Below, piece after piece: positions 26,983-34,429 of a stretch of DNA of 64,000 nucleotides; position 1 is the first letter of the stretch, and each line of letters begins with the position of its first letter. The notes under the pieces were generated by a model. It had not been told where the DNA came from. It saw only the letters and a list, made by a program, of their open reading frames with translations, and searched no databases. The position numbers and the translations under genes are program-made. Location: assembly GCA_900317155.1 (NCBI GenBank), contig ONFO01000007.1, positions 124,001 through 188,000 on the forward strand, written 5' to 3'. Origin of the DNA: an uncultured Bacteroidales bacterium (GTDB lineage: Bacteria > Bacteroidota > Bacteroidia > Bacteroidales > F082).

Positions 26983-27077
26983 AGAATTAAGAATTAAGAA
27001 TTAAGAATGCTGAATTAGATAACATTCTACATTCTGCATTCTGCATTCTGCATTCCACATTCTACATTCCGCATTCA
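26983..27077. repeat. Short tandem repeats between truA and aat
   Basis: First GAATTAA repeated (7-bp steps), then CATTCTGCATTCTG and variants (CATTCTACATTC) in 7-bp steps, the second half being close to the reverse complement theme of the first. It lies between two divergent promoters. Confidence 0.75.
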
Positions 27078-27086
27078 AAAAAAAGC

Positions 27087-27094
27087 TATCTTTG
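27087..27094 (+). promoter_or_regulatory. -7 promoter box for aat
   Basis: TATCTTTG, 19 bases before the ATG at 27113; it overlaps the alternative upstream start at 27092, which is therefore rejected. Confidence 0.6.
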
Positions 27095-27112
27095 CGCTCC
27101 ATTTGTAAGGTC

Positions 27113-27895
27113 ATGAACATATTGTACCAACTCAACGACGACGACTGTTTCTTTCCGCCTGCCAATCGTGCCAACGACGAAGGACTGCTTGCCTTTGGCG
27201 GTGACCTCTCTCCCCAACGTCTGATAGTGGCCTACGCCAACGGTATCTTCCCTTGGTACAGCGAAAACGAGCCATTGCTGTGGTGGTCGCTCGACCCGAG
27301 GCTGATCATCCGTCCTGGTGAGATGAAGGTCAGCAAGTCGCTGAGACGCACACTGAGGTCAGGAAGATTTGAGACCCGAATCGACACCCAATTCCAAGAG
27401 GTGATGTTACATTGTGCCGAGACGCCCCGCAAAGACCAAGACGGGACCTGGATTATGGATGAAATGATCGAAGCCTATTGTCATCTCCATGAGTTAGGTA
27501 TCGCCCATTCCTTTGAGACCTATCACGACGGTGAGCTCGTGGGAGGGCTTTACGGCGTTTCCATCGGTCAGGTGTTTTTCGGCGAGTCGATGTTCCACCT
27601 TGAGACAGACGCTTCCAAGGTTGCCTTCTATGCCTTGCACCAGTTCTTGCAAAGCCATGATTTCAAACTCATTGATTGCCAGCAGGAGACCAACCATCTG
27701 ATGAGTCTTGGCGCCTACCCCATTCCACGCGACCAGTTTATCGACGAACTGAAAAAATTAACAATTGAAGCCACCTTGGTGGGCAATTGGGGCACTGGCC
27801 AGTACGAGCCTTTGTTCCTCAACATACAGCAGCCCGAGAAACTCAGGTTTAGGGCCTACAACATGGATGAAGACATAGACTTTCATGGTGATTGA
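27113..27895 (+). CDS. aat: Leucyl/phenylalanyl-tRNA-protein transferase
   Basis: 260 residues. Motifs: FPPANRANDEGLLAFGGDLS, LIVAYANGIFPWYSENEPLLWW, SLDPRLIIRP, the GLYGVSIGQVFFGESMF active-site block and the HLMSLGAYPIPRDQF end. It adds Leu or Phe from tRNA to N-terminal Arg/Lys of proteins, marking them for ClpS/ClpAP under the N-degron rule. clpS/clpA are not in this window. Confidence 0.96.
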   Translation: MNILYQLNDDDCFFPPANRANDEGLLAFGGDLSPQRLIVAYANGIFPWYSENEPLLWWSLDPRLIIRPGEMKVSKSLRRTLRSGRFETRIDTQFQEVMLHCAETPRKDQDGTWIMDEMIEAYCHLHELGIAHSFETYHDGELVGGLYGVSIGQVFFGESMFHLETDASKVAFYALHQFLQSHDFKLIDCQQETNHLMSLGAYPIPRDQFIDELKKLTIEATLVGNWGTGQYEPLFLNIQQPEKLRFRAYNMDEDIDFHGD

Positions 27896-27972
27896 CAGCA
27901 CATTATGCTTCAAATGTCCCTATCAAAGAAAGGATTTTCACTTTTTTTCATTGGAATCTTCGAAAAAAAACG

Positions 27973-27980
27973 TAATTTTG
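27973..27980 (+). promoter_or_regulatory. -7 promoter box for the arginine deiminase gene
   Basis: TAATTTTG followed by CACCC, about 62 bases before the ATG at 28042. Confidence 0.5.
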
Positions 27981-28041
27981 CACCCATATTTGGAGTCCTG
28001 CCAACAAGCAAGGCTCTCATTGTTTCACTAAATAGCTTTTT

Positions 28042-29289
28042 ATGGATTCACAAGGAATCAACGTCAGTGTAAACTCGGAAATAGGAAAACTCCAACACGT
28101 TTTGGTGCACACCCCTGGCCCAGAACTCGAGAAAGTTACCCCAGAAAACGCACATACTTTCCTCTTTAGCGACATCTTGAACATGCAAGTCGCTCAAAAA
28201 GAATACGGTTATTTCAAGAAAGTGCTGCAAAAGGTGGCTGAGGTCCACGAAATCCGCGACCTGTTGACCGACATCTTAAAGATGGAAAATGTCAAGACAA
28301 GCATGGTCAACCGGATCTGCAAGGTCGAGGACAAGGCATTTCTTGCCCCCTACCTGAATTCGTTGTCGGCCGAGGACCTTTCCCGTCAACTCATCGAAGG
28401 CGTCCGTTTGGAGGACGTCACCTTCATCAACAAAGACCCATACGCCCTGCTGCCGATACCCAATCTGTTCTTCATGCGTGACGCCTCGTTCACCATGTTC
28501 GACAACATCATGATCAGCAACATGGCTACGACGGTACGCTCCCGCGAGTGCTTGATTCTGAACAGCATCTACAACATCCATCCGCTGTTTGAGACCAAAG
28601 TCATCAACCCTGTGTTGACCTACGACATCCATGGTGAAGGCACGGTGGAAGGCGGCGACGTTCAAATCATTCGCGACGACGTGATTATTTGCGGTCTGGG
28701 CTCACGCACCAACATGCACGGCGTTGAGTCGTTGGTAGAGCACCTGAAGACCAAGCCCGGTGTAAAGCATCTGATTTTCCAAGAGCTTCCGCTTACCCCT
28801 GAGTCATTCATCCATCTCGACATGGTGTTCACCATGCTGGATGTCGACCGATGCATGATTTACGAGCCCGTCATCATGAGTAATTCCTACAAGACCTTCC
28901 ATATCACCATCGATGGTCAGAAGGCTGTCGGTCAGGAAGTGCCCAACCTGCTTGCCGGACTGAAGGGTCTCGGCATCGACTTGGAGCCCGTCTACTGCGG
29001 CAACCGCAACCTCGACTTCGCTGCCCGCGAGCAATGGCACAGTGGCTGCAACTTCTTCTGCTTCGAGCCTGGCAAGTTCATCGGCTACGGCCGTAACCAG
29101 CACACCTTGGAAGCCCTGAACAAGGCTGGCTTCAACATCATCACAGCTGCCGATGTGGCCAACAACAAGGTCAACCTGAACAACGTGAGGAAGTGCATCG
29201 TCGCCTTCGAGGGCAACGAGCTCTCACGCGGTGGCGGCGGCGCCCGATGCATGACGATGCCGGTGCAACGCATGGCGGTGGAATGGTAA
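28042..29289 (+). CDS. arcA: Arginine deiminase
   Basis: 415 residues. Substrate and catalytic signatures: NVSVNSEIGKLQHVLVHTPGPELE, PNLFFMRDASFTMFDN, EGTVEGGDVQIIRDDV (Glu/His region), HLDMVFTMLDVDRCM and the terminal Cys nucleophile in GGGGARCMTMPVQR. It converts arginine to citrulline and ammonia. arcB, arcC and an arginine/ornithine antiporter are not adjacent, so here it may serve ammonia production or arginine depletion rather than a full ADI ATP pathway. A terminator follows. Confidence 0.95.
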   Translation: MDSQGINVSVNSEIGKLQHVLVHTPGPELEKVTPENAHTFLFSDILNMQVAQKEYGYFKKVLQKVAEVHEIRDLLTDILKMENVKTSMVNRICKVEDKAFLAPYLNSLSAEDLSRQLIEGVRLEDVTFINKDPYALLPIPNLFFMRDASFTMFDNIMISNMATTVRSRECLILNSIYNIHPLFETKVINPVLTYDIHGEGTVEGGDVQIIRDDVIICGLGSRTNMHGVESLVEHLKTKPGVKHLIFQELPLTPESFIHLDMVFTMLDVDRCMIYEPVIMSNSYKTFHITIDGQKAVGQEVPNLLAGLKGLGIDLEPVYCGNRNLDFAAREQWHSGCNFFCFEPGKFIGYGRNQHTLEALNKAGFNIITAADVANNKVNLNNVRKCIVAFEGNELSRGGGGARCMTMPVQRMAVEW

Positions 29290-29339
29290 GAGAAACAACA
29301 TCTTACAAGAAAAAAAGTACCGAAAATACTATAAAAAGC

Positions 29340-29373
29340 AAAGGAGTTACGATGGTTCGCAACTCCTTTTATT
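29340..29373 (+). terminator. Terminator after arcA
   Basis: AAAGGAGTT, 12-base loop, AACTCCTTT then TTATTTTC. It contains an in-frame ATG (29352), which argues that the next gene starts at 29394 instead. Confidence 0.8.
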
Positions 29374-29393
29374 TTCAATTAGCTTATAAGAAT

Positions 29394-30500
29394 ATGAAGA
29401 AACAGATAAGACGCTGGATGCTCACCGCCATCCTTATCCTCTGCGGTGTTATGATCGCATGCCAAAAAGAAACGACCGACCCTGAGAATGGGATAGTGAA
29501 GCTACAATGTGAGAAGCCCAACTACTTAGTGGAGGGCGACACGGTGGCACTCATCTCTCCATCCTACTATACGCCGATGGAGAACGTGGAACGCACCGCA
29601 GAAGTGTTACGTGGTTGGGGACTGACACCTATCATTGGTCCCAATGTGGGCAAGATATACCAAGACAAGTATGCTGGTACTGTTGAGGAACGTGTCAGCG
29701 ACCTGCGTTGGGCTCTCAACCGACGCGGCATTAAAGCCATCATCTGCAACCGTGGCGGATATGGCACCATTCAACTCATCAACCAATTGTCCTACAACGA
29801 TTTCAAGGCAAATCCAAAATGGCTTGTGGGCTTCAGCGACATCACCACGTTGCACGGCCTAGAAAACCGAGCCGGTGTGATGAGCGTTCACGGAACAATG
29901 AGTTCGTTCCTTGCTGCCGGTGGAACGGATGCTACCAGCACCCTGATGCGCGATCTGCTGATGGGTCAGGTGCCACGTTATGAACTACCAACACATCCAC
30001 AAAACATTACGGGACATGCCCAAGGTGTGCTCGTAGGCGGCAACCTCTGCACCTTTGCTCCCAACCTAGGCACTCAAGCCGACGCCACCAAAGCTGATGA
30101 CATCATTCTGTTCATTGAGGAGGTGGGGGAATCGATGCACAACATCGACCGTCAATTCAACATCCTTGCCATGAACGGTGTACTCGACCGTTGCAAAGGA
30201 ATCATTCTTGGGTCGTTTGTCAGCTGCGGCAGCGAGTTCGACTACGAGAGTGTGGAAGCGATGCTTCACTCCTATCTTACGGATTACAACATTCCCGTCA
30301 TGTGCGGCTTTCCCGCAGGTCATGACGACATCAACCTGCCTCTTGTGATGGGTGCTCCGGTTACCATGGACGTTCGCGCCGACGGCGCCACGCTTCAGTT
30401 CGACATCGAAGGTCAACAAACCGAGGTTCAAACCTCCGACCTTTCCACGACAAAGACTCCTCTTGAGTCTCGCCTCAAACGCTCAGGGAAGTTGGAATAA
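29394..30500 (+). CDS. LD-carboxypeptidase (S66), lipoprotein
   Basis: 368 residues from the ATG at 29394. The N-terminus is a lipoprotein signal (hydrophobic MLTAILILCGVMIACQ, lipobox Cys). The S66/LdcA fold is shown by DTVALISPSYY, AIICNRGGYGTIQLI, the nucleophile region GFSDITTLH, the Glu in LFIEEVGESMHNIDRQFNIL and the His in CGFPAGHDDINLPLVMG. The enzyme trims the terminal D-Ala from murein tetrapeptides. LdcA is usually cytoplasmic, so a lipid-anchored periplasmic form is notable. It converges with the PLP-enzyme gene. Confidence 0.88.
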   Translation: MKKQIRRWMLTAILILCGVMIACQKETTDPENGIVKLQCEKPNYLVEGDTVALISPSYYTPMENVERTAEVLRGWGLTPIIGPNVGKIYQDKYAGTVEERVSDLRWALNRRGIKAIICNRGGYGTIQLINQLSYNDFKANPKWLVGFSDITTLHGLENRAGVMSVHGTMSSFLAAGGTDATSTLMRDLLMGQVPRYELPTHPQNITGHAQGVLVGGNLCTFAPNLGTQADATKADDIILFIEEVGESMHNIDRQFNILAMNGVLDRCKGIILGSFVSCGSEFDYESVEAMLHSYLTDYNIPVMCGFPAGHDDINLPLVMGAPVTMDVRADGATLQFDIEGQQTEVQTSDLSTTKTPLESRLKRSGKLE

Positions 30501-30546
30501 GTCGAATGGCGGTGTTTTTCCGCATTGCAAATGCTGACATTCTCGC

Positions 30547-30569
30547 CTCCCGAATTGCAAATTCGGGAG
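30547..30569. terminator. Hairpin between convergent genes
   Basis: CTCCCGAATT, GCA loop, AATTCGGGAG. A perfect ten-bp stem without a U-run on either strand; probably a shared terminator. Confidence 0.5.
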
Positions 30570-30583
30570 AACGGGGAACGGGG

Positions 30584-31882
30584 TTATTCCAGACCGCTGC
30601 TAGCTCGTAAGATTCTTCCCAACGCTTCCTTCACGATTTTTCTGGGACAGCCTATGTTCATGCGGACGAATCCTTCGCCGCCTTGGCCGTAAGCAGCCCC
30701 GTTGCTCAACAAGAGGCCTTTGTCCGAAAAGAATCGCATCAGTTCATCCTGCCCAAGCCCCATCGCTCGACAGTCCAGCCAGACAAGAAAAGAAGCCTGA
30801 GGCTGAATGGCCTTGATGCCTAAATCGTTTGTGGAGAAGAAATCGACGACTTCCCGTATATTGCCTTGAAGGTACTCTTTGAGCGATTGTAGCCATGGAG
30901 TCCCTTCGGTGTAGGCGGCGATGGTGGCGACAAGGCTGGCGATGGGCGCCTCGTCAAGCTTAGCATCCCTCAGCTGCTTCAGGAAAGGTTCCCTCAGTTC
31001 CTCATTGGGAATGACACAATAAGCAGTCATCGAAACTCCCGCCAAATTGAAAGACTTGGTCGGACCGGCAAAAACGAGGCCTATGGCTGCCGCATCCTCG
31101 CTGACACTACAAAACGGGGTGTGTCGGCGACCATAGAGGGTAAGGTCTGCATGAATCTCATCCGAGATGACCAGCACCCCATTCTGGCGGCATAGGGTGG
31201 CGATCCGCCTGAGCACATCACGATCCCAGACAAGGCCAGCGGGATTGTGAGGATTGCAAAGGACAAGAATCTTGGCATCCTTGCGGGAGAGCGTCTTTTC
31301 CAACCCGTCAAAATCTACCTGATAATGCTCGCCGTCGAAAAGTAAGGGGTTGTCGATGACCTGACGGCCCAGCCTTTCGGCGTACATCCGGAAGAGGTTG
31401 TAAACGGGTGGCATGACGACAATGCCGTCTCCCGGATAGGTAAAGGTAAGGTAAGCCTGGTTGATGGAGGTGATGACGCCGGGGCAGTATGAGACCCATT
31501 CCTTATCCACATGCCAGCCATGCATTTCCTTTTCCCAATCGATGATGCTTTGGTAGAACTCATCCGGTGTAAAAGTATAGCCCAGCACGTCACGGTTCAG
31601 CCGCTCTTTCATGGCCGACGACACAGCTGGTGCCGTCCGGAAGTCCATGTCAGCAATCCACATGGGAATCTGATTCTCGGAAGCCCGTCCGTACTTGATG
31701 CTCCACGTCCCTGAGCGGTCAACCACCTCGTCGAAATCCCATTTACCACTGTCGAGGCCACCGCCACTGTCACCGTCACTGATGACAGGAGTACAACCCG
31801 TCAACAAACCACCGACCGAGGGAAGCAAGGTTGCGGCACATGCCCCTACTGAAGCGACTTTGATAAATTCTCTTCTATCCAT
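30584..31882 (-). CDS. PatB/MalY-like PLP C-S lyase/aminotransferase with Tat lipoprotein signal
   Basis: 432 residues from the ATG at 31882. The N-terminus MDRREFIKVASVGA is a twin-arginine motif with a hydrophobic stretch and lipobox LLTGC (Cys30). The rest is a fold-type I PLP enzyme of the PatB/MalY cystathionine beta-lyase group: IPMWIADMDFRTAPAV, GYTFTPDEFYQSI, NPHNPAGLVWDRDVL, VISDEIHADL and the PLP lysine in GPTKSFNLAG. It should be folded in the cytoplasm with its cofactor and exported as a lipoprotein. The role may be H2S release or amino-acid turnover outside the cytoplasm; this is inference. Confidence 0.85.
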   Translation of the reverse strand: MDRREFIKVASVGACAATLLPSVGGLLTGCTPVISDGDSGGGLDSGKWDFDEVVDRSGTWSIKYGRASENQIPMWIADMDFRTAPAVSSAMKERLNRDVLGYTFTPDEFYQSIIDWEKEMHGWHVDKEWVSYCPGVITSINQAYLTFTYPGDGIVVMPPVYNLFRMYAERLGRQVIDNPLLFDGEHYQVDFDGLEKTLSRKDAKILVLCNPHNPAGLVWDRDVLRRIATLCRQNGVLVISDEIHADLTLYGRRHTPFCSVSEDAAAIGLVFAGPTKSFNLAGVSMTAYCVIPNEELREPFLKQLRDAKLDEAPIASLVATIAAYTEGTPWLQSLKEYLQGNIREVVDFFSTNDLGIKAIQPQASFLVWLDCRAMGLGQDELMRFFSDKGLLLSNGAAYGQGGEGFVRMNIGCPRKIVKEALGRILRASSGLE

Positions 31883-31892
31883 ATTCGTGTCG

Positions 31893-31900
31893 CAAATATA
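31893..31900 (-). promoter_or_regulatory. -7 promoter box for the PLP enzyme gene
   Basis: TATATTTG on the minus strand, 11 bases before the ATG at 31882, supporting that start over one at 31924. Confidence 0.55.
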
Positions 31901-31973
31901 TACATTTATGAGTGAATATGACATGTTTGCGACGATTTATTCTAATGACCATGTCACACCTATGGTGGAAACA

Positions 31974-32306
31974 AGCAGCCATATCATGCCAGCATGGGTC
32001 TGTACGCTGGTGGCGGGCATCTATGGCTGCGGTAACCAGTAGCTCAGCAGCCATGTCATGCCAGCATGGGCCTGTGCGATGGCGGGCATCTATGGCTGCG
32101 GCAACCAGTAGCTTAGCAGCCATGTCATGCCAGCATAGGCCTGTGCGACAGCGGGCATCTATGGCTGCGGTAACCAGTAGCTCAGCAGCCATGTCATGCC
32201 TGCGCTGGCTTGTGCGACGGCGGGCATCTATGGCTGCGGCAGAATTCAGCAGCCATGTCATCCCCGCGCTGGCATGTGCGGCGGCTTGGGATCTATGGCT
32301 GCGGCA
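31974..32306. repeat. Array of five REP-like palindromic units
   Basis: Five copies begin at 31974, 32046, 32115, 32184 and 32248 (64-72 bp apart). Each starts GCAGCCAT, has an inner ATGCCAGC / GCTGGCGGGCAT pair and ends ATGGCTGC, so each unit can fold into a long imperfect hairpin. Single copies recur at 33199-33256 and 34302-34357. Short reading frames through it are by-products of the repeat. Confidence 0.85.
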
Positions 32307-32323
32307 CCTAGGAATCTGCCCAT

Positions 32324-32601
32324 CTTATTATGAAAACCCGACATTGCATATCGGGGTGAATTAGGGTCGTCCTTTCAGGACTTTGTCCCCTACCCCGCAC
32401 TTAAACGGAACGACATCACTAGAGCCCCTTGCCGTCATCGCGAGGCACGAAGCAATCCATTTGTAACAGATTCATGTAAGATTTATTTCCCCCCAAAAAA
32501 AAATCCATTTCATTTCCAGCCACATACCCGACAGCAAACGACTACAGTCGACTACAAACGTTTATTCAACGGCTTAATCTTGACAAGGGTTGCATCTTTG
32601 C
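32324..32601 (+). repeat. Cassette leader, copy 1 (tail plus promoter module)
   Basis: It begins CTTATTATGAAAACCCG, contains a CCCGA/TCGGG hairpin, a CGTCATCGCGAGGCACGAAG block of the type widespread as REP elements, an A-run, CGACTACAGTCGACTACAAACG, and ends with TTGAC...CATCTTTG just before the gene at 32626. Copy 2 (33273-33603) is nearly identical except for an extra segment of about 46 bases at 33325-33370. No gene lies inside. Confidence 0.85.
32580..32600 (+). promoter_or_regulatory. Cassette promoter, copy 1
   Basis: TTGAC, eight bases, CATCTTTG. The -7 box departs from TAnnTTTG by one base. The same element occurs at 33582-33602. Confidence 0.5.
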
Positions 32602-32625
32602 GAAACAATTACAAAAACATTGAAA

Positions 32626-33048
32626 ATGGAAGAGTTACAACAAGGGATATTTGGCCCTATCTACACCCAATTCAAAGGCAAACCGAAAGAGGCTATCAAG
32701 TTTTTGAGGCAGCAGAAACAAGGCGAGTGCCCTGCTTCACTACATCGAGACGATATCGGAGACATTGATATAGTTTGGGGAGAAGTTACCGACCCAGTGA
32801 AACACAAAGGTTTTGGATTGTCACACATCATCGACAAGCATGAAACAGAAATAAACCAACTAGGCTTTGAGGTGGAGGATTTCGTGCCCATCGTAGTTCA
32901 ATTTGGAGAATTGCAAGAAAAGAGATCCGACAAAAACAAAATCATGTTGGAAAGCCAAATGTTCAGAGTCATCATACAAAAGAAATGGAATGGAAAAGAA
33001 AAAACATTTCTCCTTTCAGCTTTTGACTTACGAAAAAAGCCCAGATGA
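32626..33048 (+). CDS. BECR-fold (barnase/EndoU/ColE5/RelE-like) nuclease-like protein
   Basis: 140 residues from the ATG at 32626; an earlier TTG at 32590 lies inside the promoter. GDIDIVWG (45-52), KGFGLSHIIDKHE (61-73) and a final strand FLLSAFDL (128-135) match the phage-type barnase/ColE5/RelE-like nuclease domains found at the ends of MuF and polyvalent phage proteins, where GDIDxVWG, GxGLxHIxxKH and WLLTAxE recur. Here the domain stands alone, without a delivery domain or signal. It may be an RNase toxin; no adjacent antitoxin is obvious. The gene sits between repeated flanks in the cassette array. Confidence 0.6.
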   Translation: MEELQQGIFGPIYTQFKGKPKEAIKFLRQQKQGECPASLHRDDIGDIDIVWGEVTDPVKHKGFGLSHIIDKHETEINQLGFEVEDFVPIVVQFGELQEKRSDKNKIMLESQMFRVIIQKKWNGKEKTFLLSAFDLRKKPR

Positions 33049-33057
33049 AACTGGGCT
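33038..33057. terminator. Hairpin at the end of the BECR gene
   Basis: AGCCCAG/CTGGGCT stem spanning the stop codon. On the minus strand it is followed by a U6 run; on the plus strand it has none. Confidence 0.45.
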
Positions 33058-33129
33058 ATTCGTCCGATAATCGACAGGACTGCACTCATTGCCGATTTTA
33101 CCTGAAAGACACTCCCTTCCAGAACGACA

Positions 33130-33170
33130 CTGCAAAATTACTACTTTTCCACAAACCCGCAAGATGATGG
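33130..33170. repeat. Cassette 3' element, copy 1
   Basis: CTGCAAAATTACTACTTTTC followed by CACAAACCCGCAAG. It recurs almost unchanged at 34143-34183, downstream of the second cassette gene. Read leftward it contains TAATTTTG, a possible minus-strand -7 box. Confidence 0.8.
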
Positions 33171-33198
33171 ATGATTTTTCTCTTTTTACCGAGGCTCC

Positions 33199-33256
33199 AG
33201 CAGCCATGTCATGCCAGCATGGGCCTATGCGCTGGCGGGCATCTTTGGCTGCGGCT
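33199..33256. repeat. Single REP-like unit in the cassette array
   Basis: One copy of the GCAGCCAT...TGGCTGC hairpin unit seen five times at 31974-32306. It lies between the 3' element of cassette 1 and the leader of cassette 2. Confidence 0.85.
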
Positions 33257-33272
33257 TATCATTGTCATCCGT

Positions 33273-33603
33273 CTTATCATGAAAACCCGACATTGCATAT
33301 CGGAGTGAATTAGGGTCGTCCTTTGACTACGTCGAAATGCTCCGCATTCAGCGTAGCTAATCTTCGATTTCAGGACTTTGTCCCCTACCCCGCACTTAAA
33401 CGGAACGACAACACTAGAGCCCCTTGCCGTCATCGCGAGGCACGAAGCGCTCCATTTACAACAGATTCATGTAAGATTTATTTCCAAAAAAATCATCCAT
33501 TTCATTTCCAGTTACATACCCGACAACAAACGACAGCAAACGACTACAGTCGACTACAAACGTTTGTTCAACGGCTTAGTCTTGACAAGGGTTGCATCTT
33601 TGT
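33273..33603 (+). repeat. Cassette leader, copy 2
   Basis: A second copy of the 32324-32601 module, with a small insertion around 33325-33370 and a duplicated CGACAACAAACGACAGCAAACG stretch. It ends in the promoter element at 33582-33602, directly before the gene at 33627. It fills the gap to that gene together with the REP unit and 3' element. Confidence 0.85.
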
Positions 33604-33626
33604 AGCGATTATAAAGACACACATAT

Positions 33627-34058
33627 ATGGAAGCACAAGACGACAAGACCTTCTTGATTCCGATGGAGGAAGGAAAAGAAGCCATGAAACAACGCCAAGA
33701 GATCATTTCACAAGTGTATCGCAAATGGACGGAGGAGAACCCAGACAAAAGAGTATACAACCGCTCTTTGAAAGATTATATCAACATACGCTATCTTTCA
33801 ATAACCGAGACCATGCGGCATGCCTCAAAAAAATATTCTTCAACCTTGGCTCTTCTACAATTGGACACCATATTACGATATGCTGTGGTTTATGGAAAGC
33901 CCAAACCTCCGAAGAAAGGGGTCGCCAATCAAAAGATATTTTCCTATATGCTGGAAATGCACTATGAATTGATAGGCATTGGCCTTGTAAAAATGATGGT
34001 TGGTGTGAAACGCACAGGAGAGAAGATACAGTATTGCATTACTGCAATAGAGGCATAA
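33627..34058 (+). CDS. Second cassette protein, possibly BECR-like
   Basis: 143 residues, not recognisably similar to the first cassette protein over its length. It has VYNRSLKDYINIRYLSITETMRHASKKY (broken here into blocks VYNRSLKDYI and ITETMRHASKKY), then LRYAVVYGKPKPP, a helix-strand region FSYMLEMHYELIG and a last strand KIQYCITAIEA. The ending in a strand after a Gly-turn resembles other phage nuclease-like domains of the BECR set, but the match is weak. It is expressed from the same leader as the first cassette gene, and probably belongs to the same functional class. Confidence 0.45.
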   Translation: MEAQDDKTFLIPMEEGKEAMKQRQEIISQVYRKWTEENPDKRVYNRSLKDYINIRYLSITETMRHASKKYSSTLALLQLDTILRYAVVYGKPKPPKKGVANQKIFSYMLEMHYELIGIGLVKMMVGVKRTGEKIQYCITAIEA

Positions 34059-34142
34059 AAAAAGAAATCGACAGGTTGGCTCACTCGAAAGGTCATCACC
34101 AAATTGTGGACGTCAACGGACTGTTCCCCTATTGATTTCTGC

Positions 34143-34183
34143 CTGCAAAATTACAACTTTTCCACAAACCCGCAAGGGGATGG
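34143..34183. repeat. Cassette 3' element, copy 2
   Basis: CTGCAAAATTACAACTTTTC plus CACAAACCCGCAAG, matching 33130-33170 with few changes. Confidence 0.8.
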
Positions 34184-34301
34184 AGGAAATTCTATTACAA
34201 CGAATTTTCATTGGTTGGTTGTTTTACACGAATTAGCATTAATGTACCACGAATTGTCATTAATTGTTTTGGGGGTATTGTATCAGGATGCGGGTGGGTC
34301 C

Positions 34302-34422
34302 AGCAGCCATGTCATGCCTGCATGGGCTCGTGCGCTGGCGGGCATCTATGGCTGCGGCCTATCATTGTCATCCTTCTTATTATGAAAACCCGACATTGCA
34401 TATCGGGGTGGGGTCGTCCTTT
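34302..34422. repeat. Third REP-like unit plus cassette tail, truncated
   Basis: One REP unit (34302-34357) and the tail CTTATTATGAAAACCCG...GGGGTGGGGTCGTCCTTT (34376-34422), which then stops where copies 1 and 2 continue into the promoter module. This is the right end of the array. Confidence 0.85.
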
Positions 34423-34429
34423 CTTTTAG

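Noticed and set aside
29352-29393. LD-carboxypeptidase start at 29352
   Set aside because: This ATG lies inside the arcA terminator hairpin and adds residues before the lipoprotein signal; 29394 fits better.
31875-32364. Frames on both strands through the REP array
   Set aside because: They translate the tandem repeat (CQHG...MAAVTSS-type units) on either strand; a by-product of repeat length divisible by three.
31974-34422. Classical integron cassettes with attC
   Set aside because: Each unit carries its own promoter and a 280-base conserved leader, there is no integron integrase, and no attC R'/R'' core was found. Kept only as an analogy.
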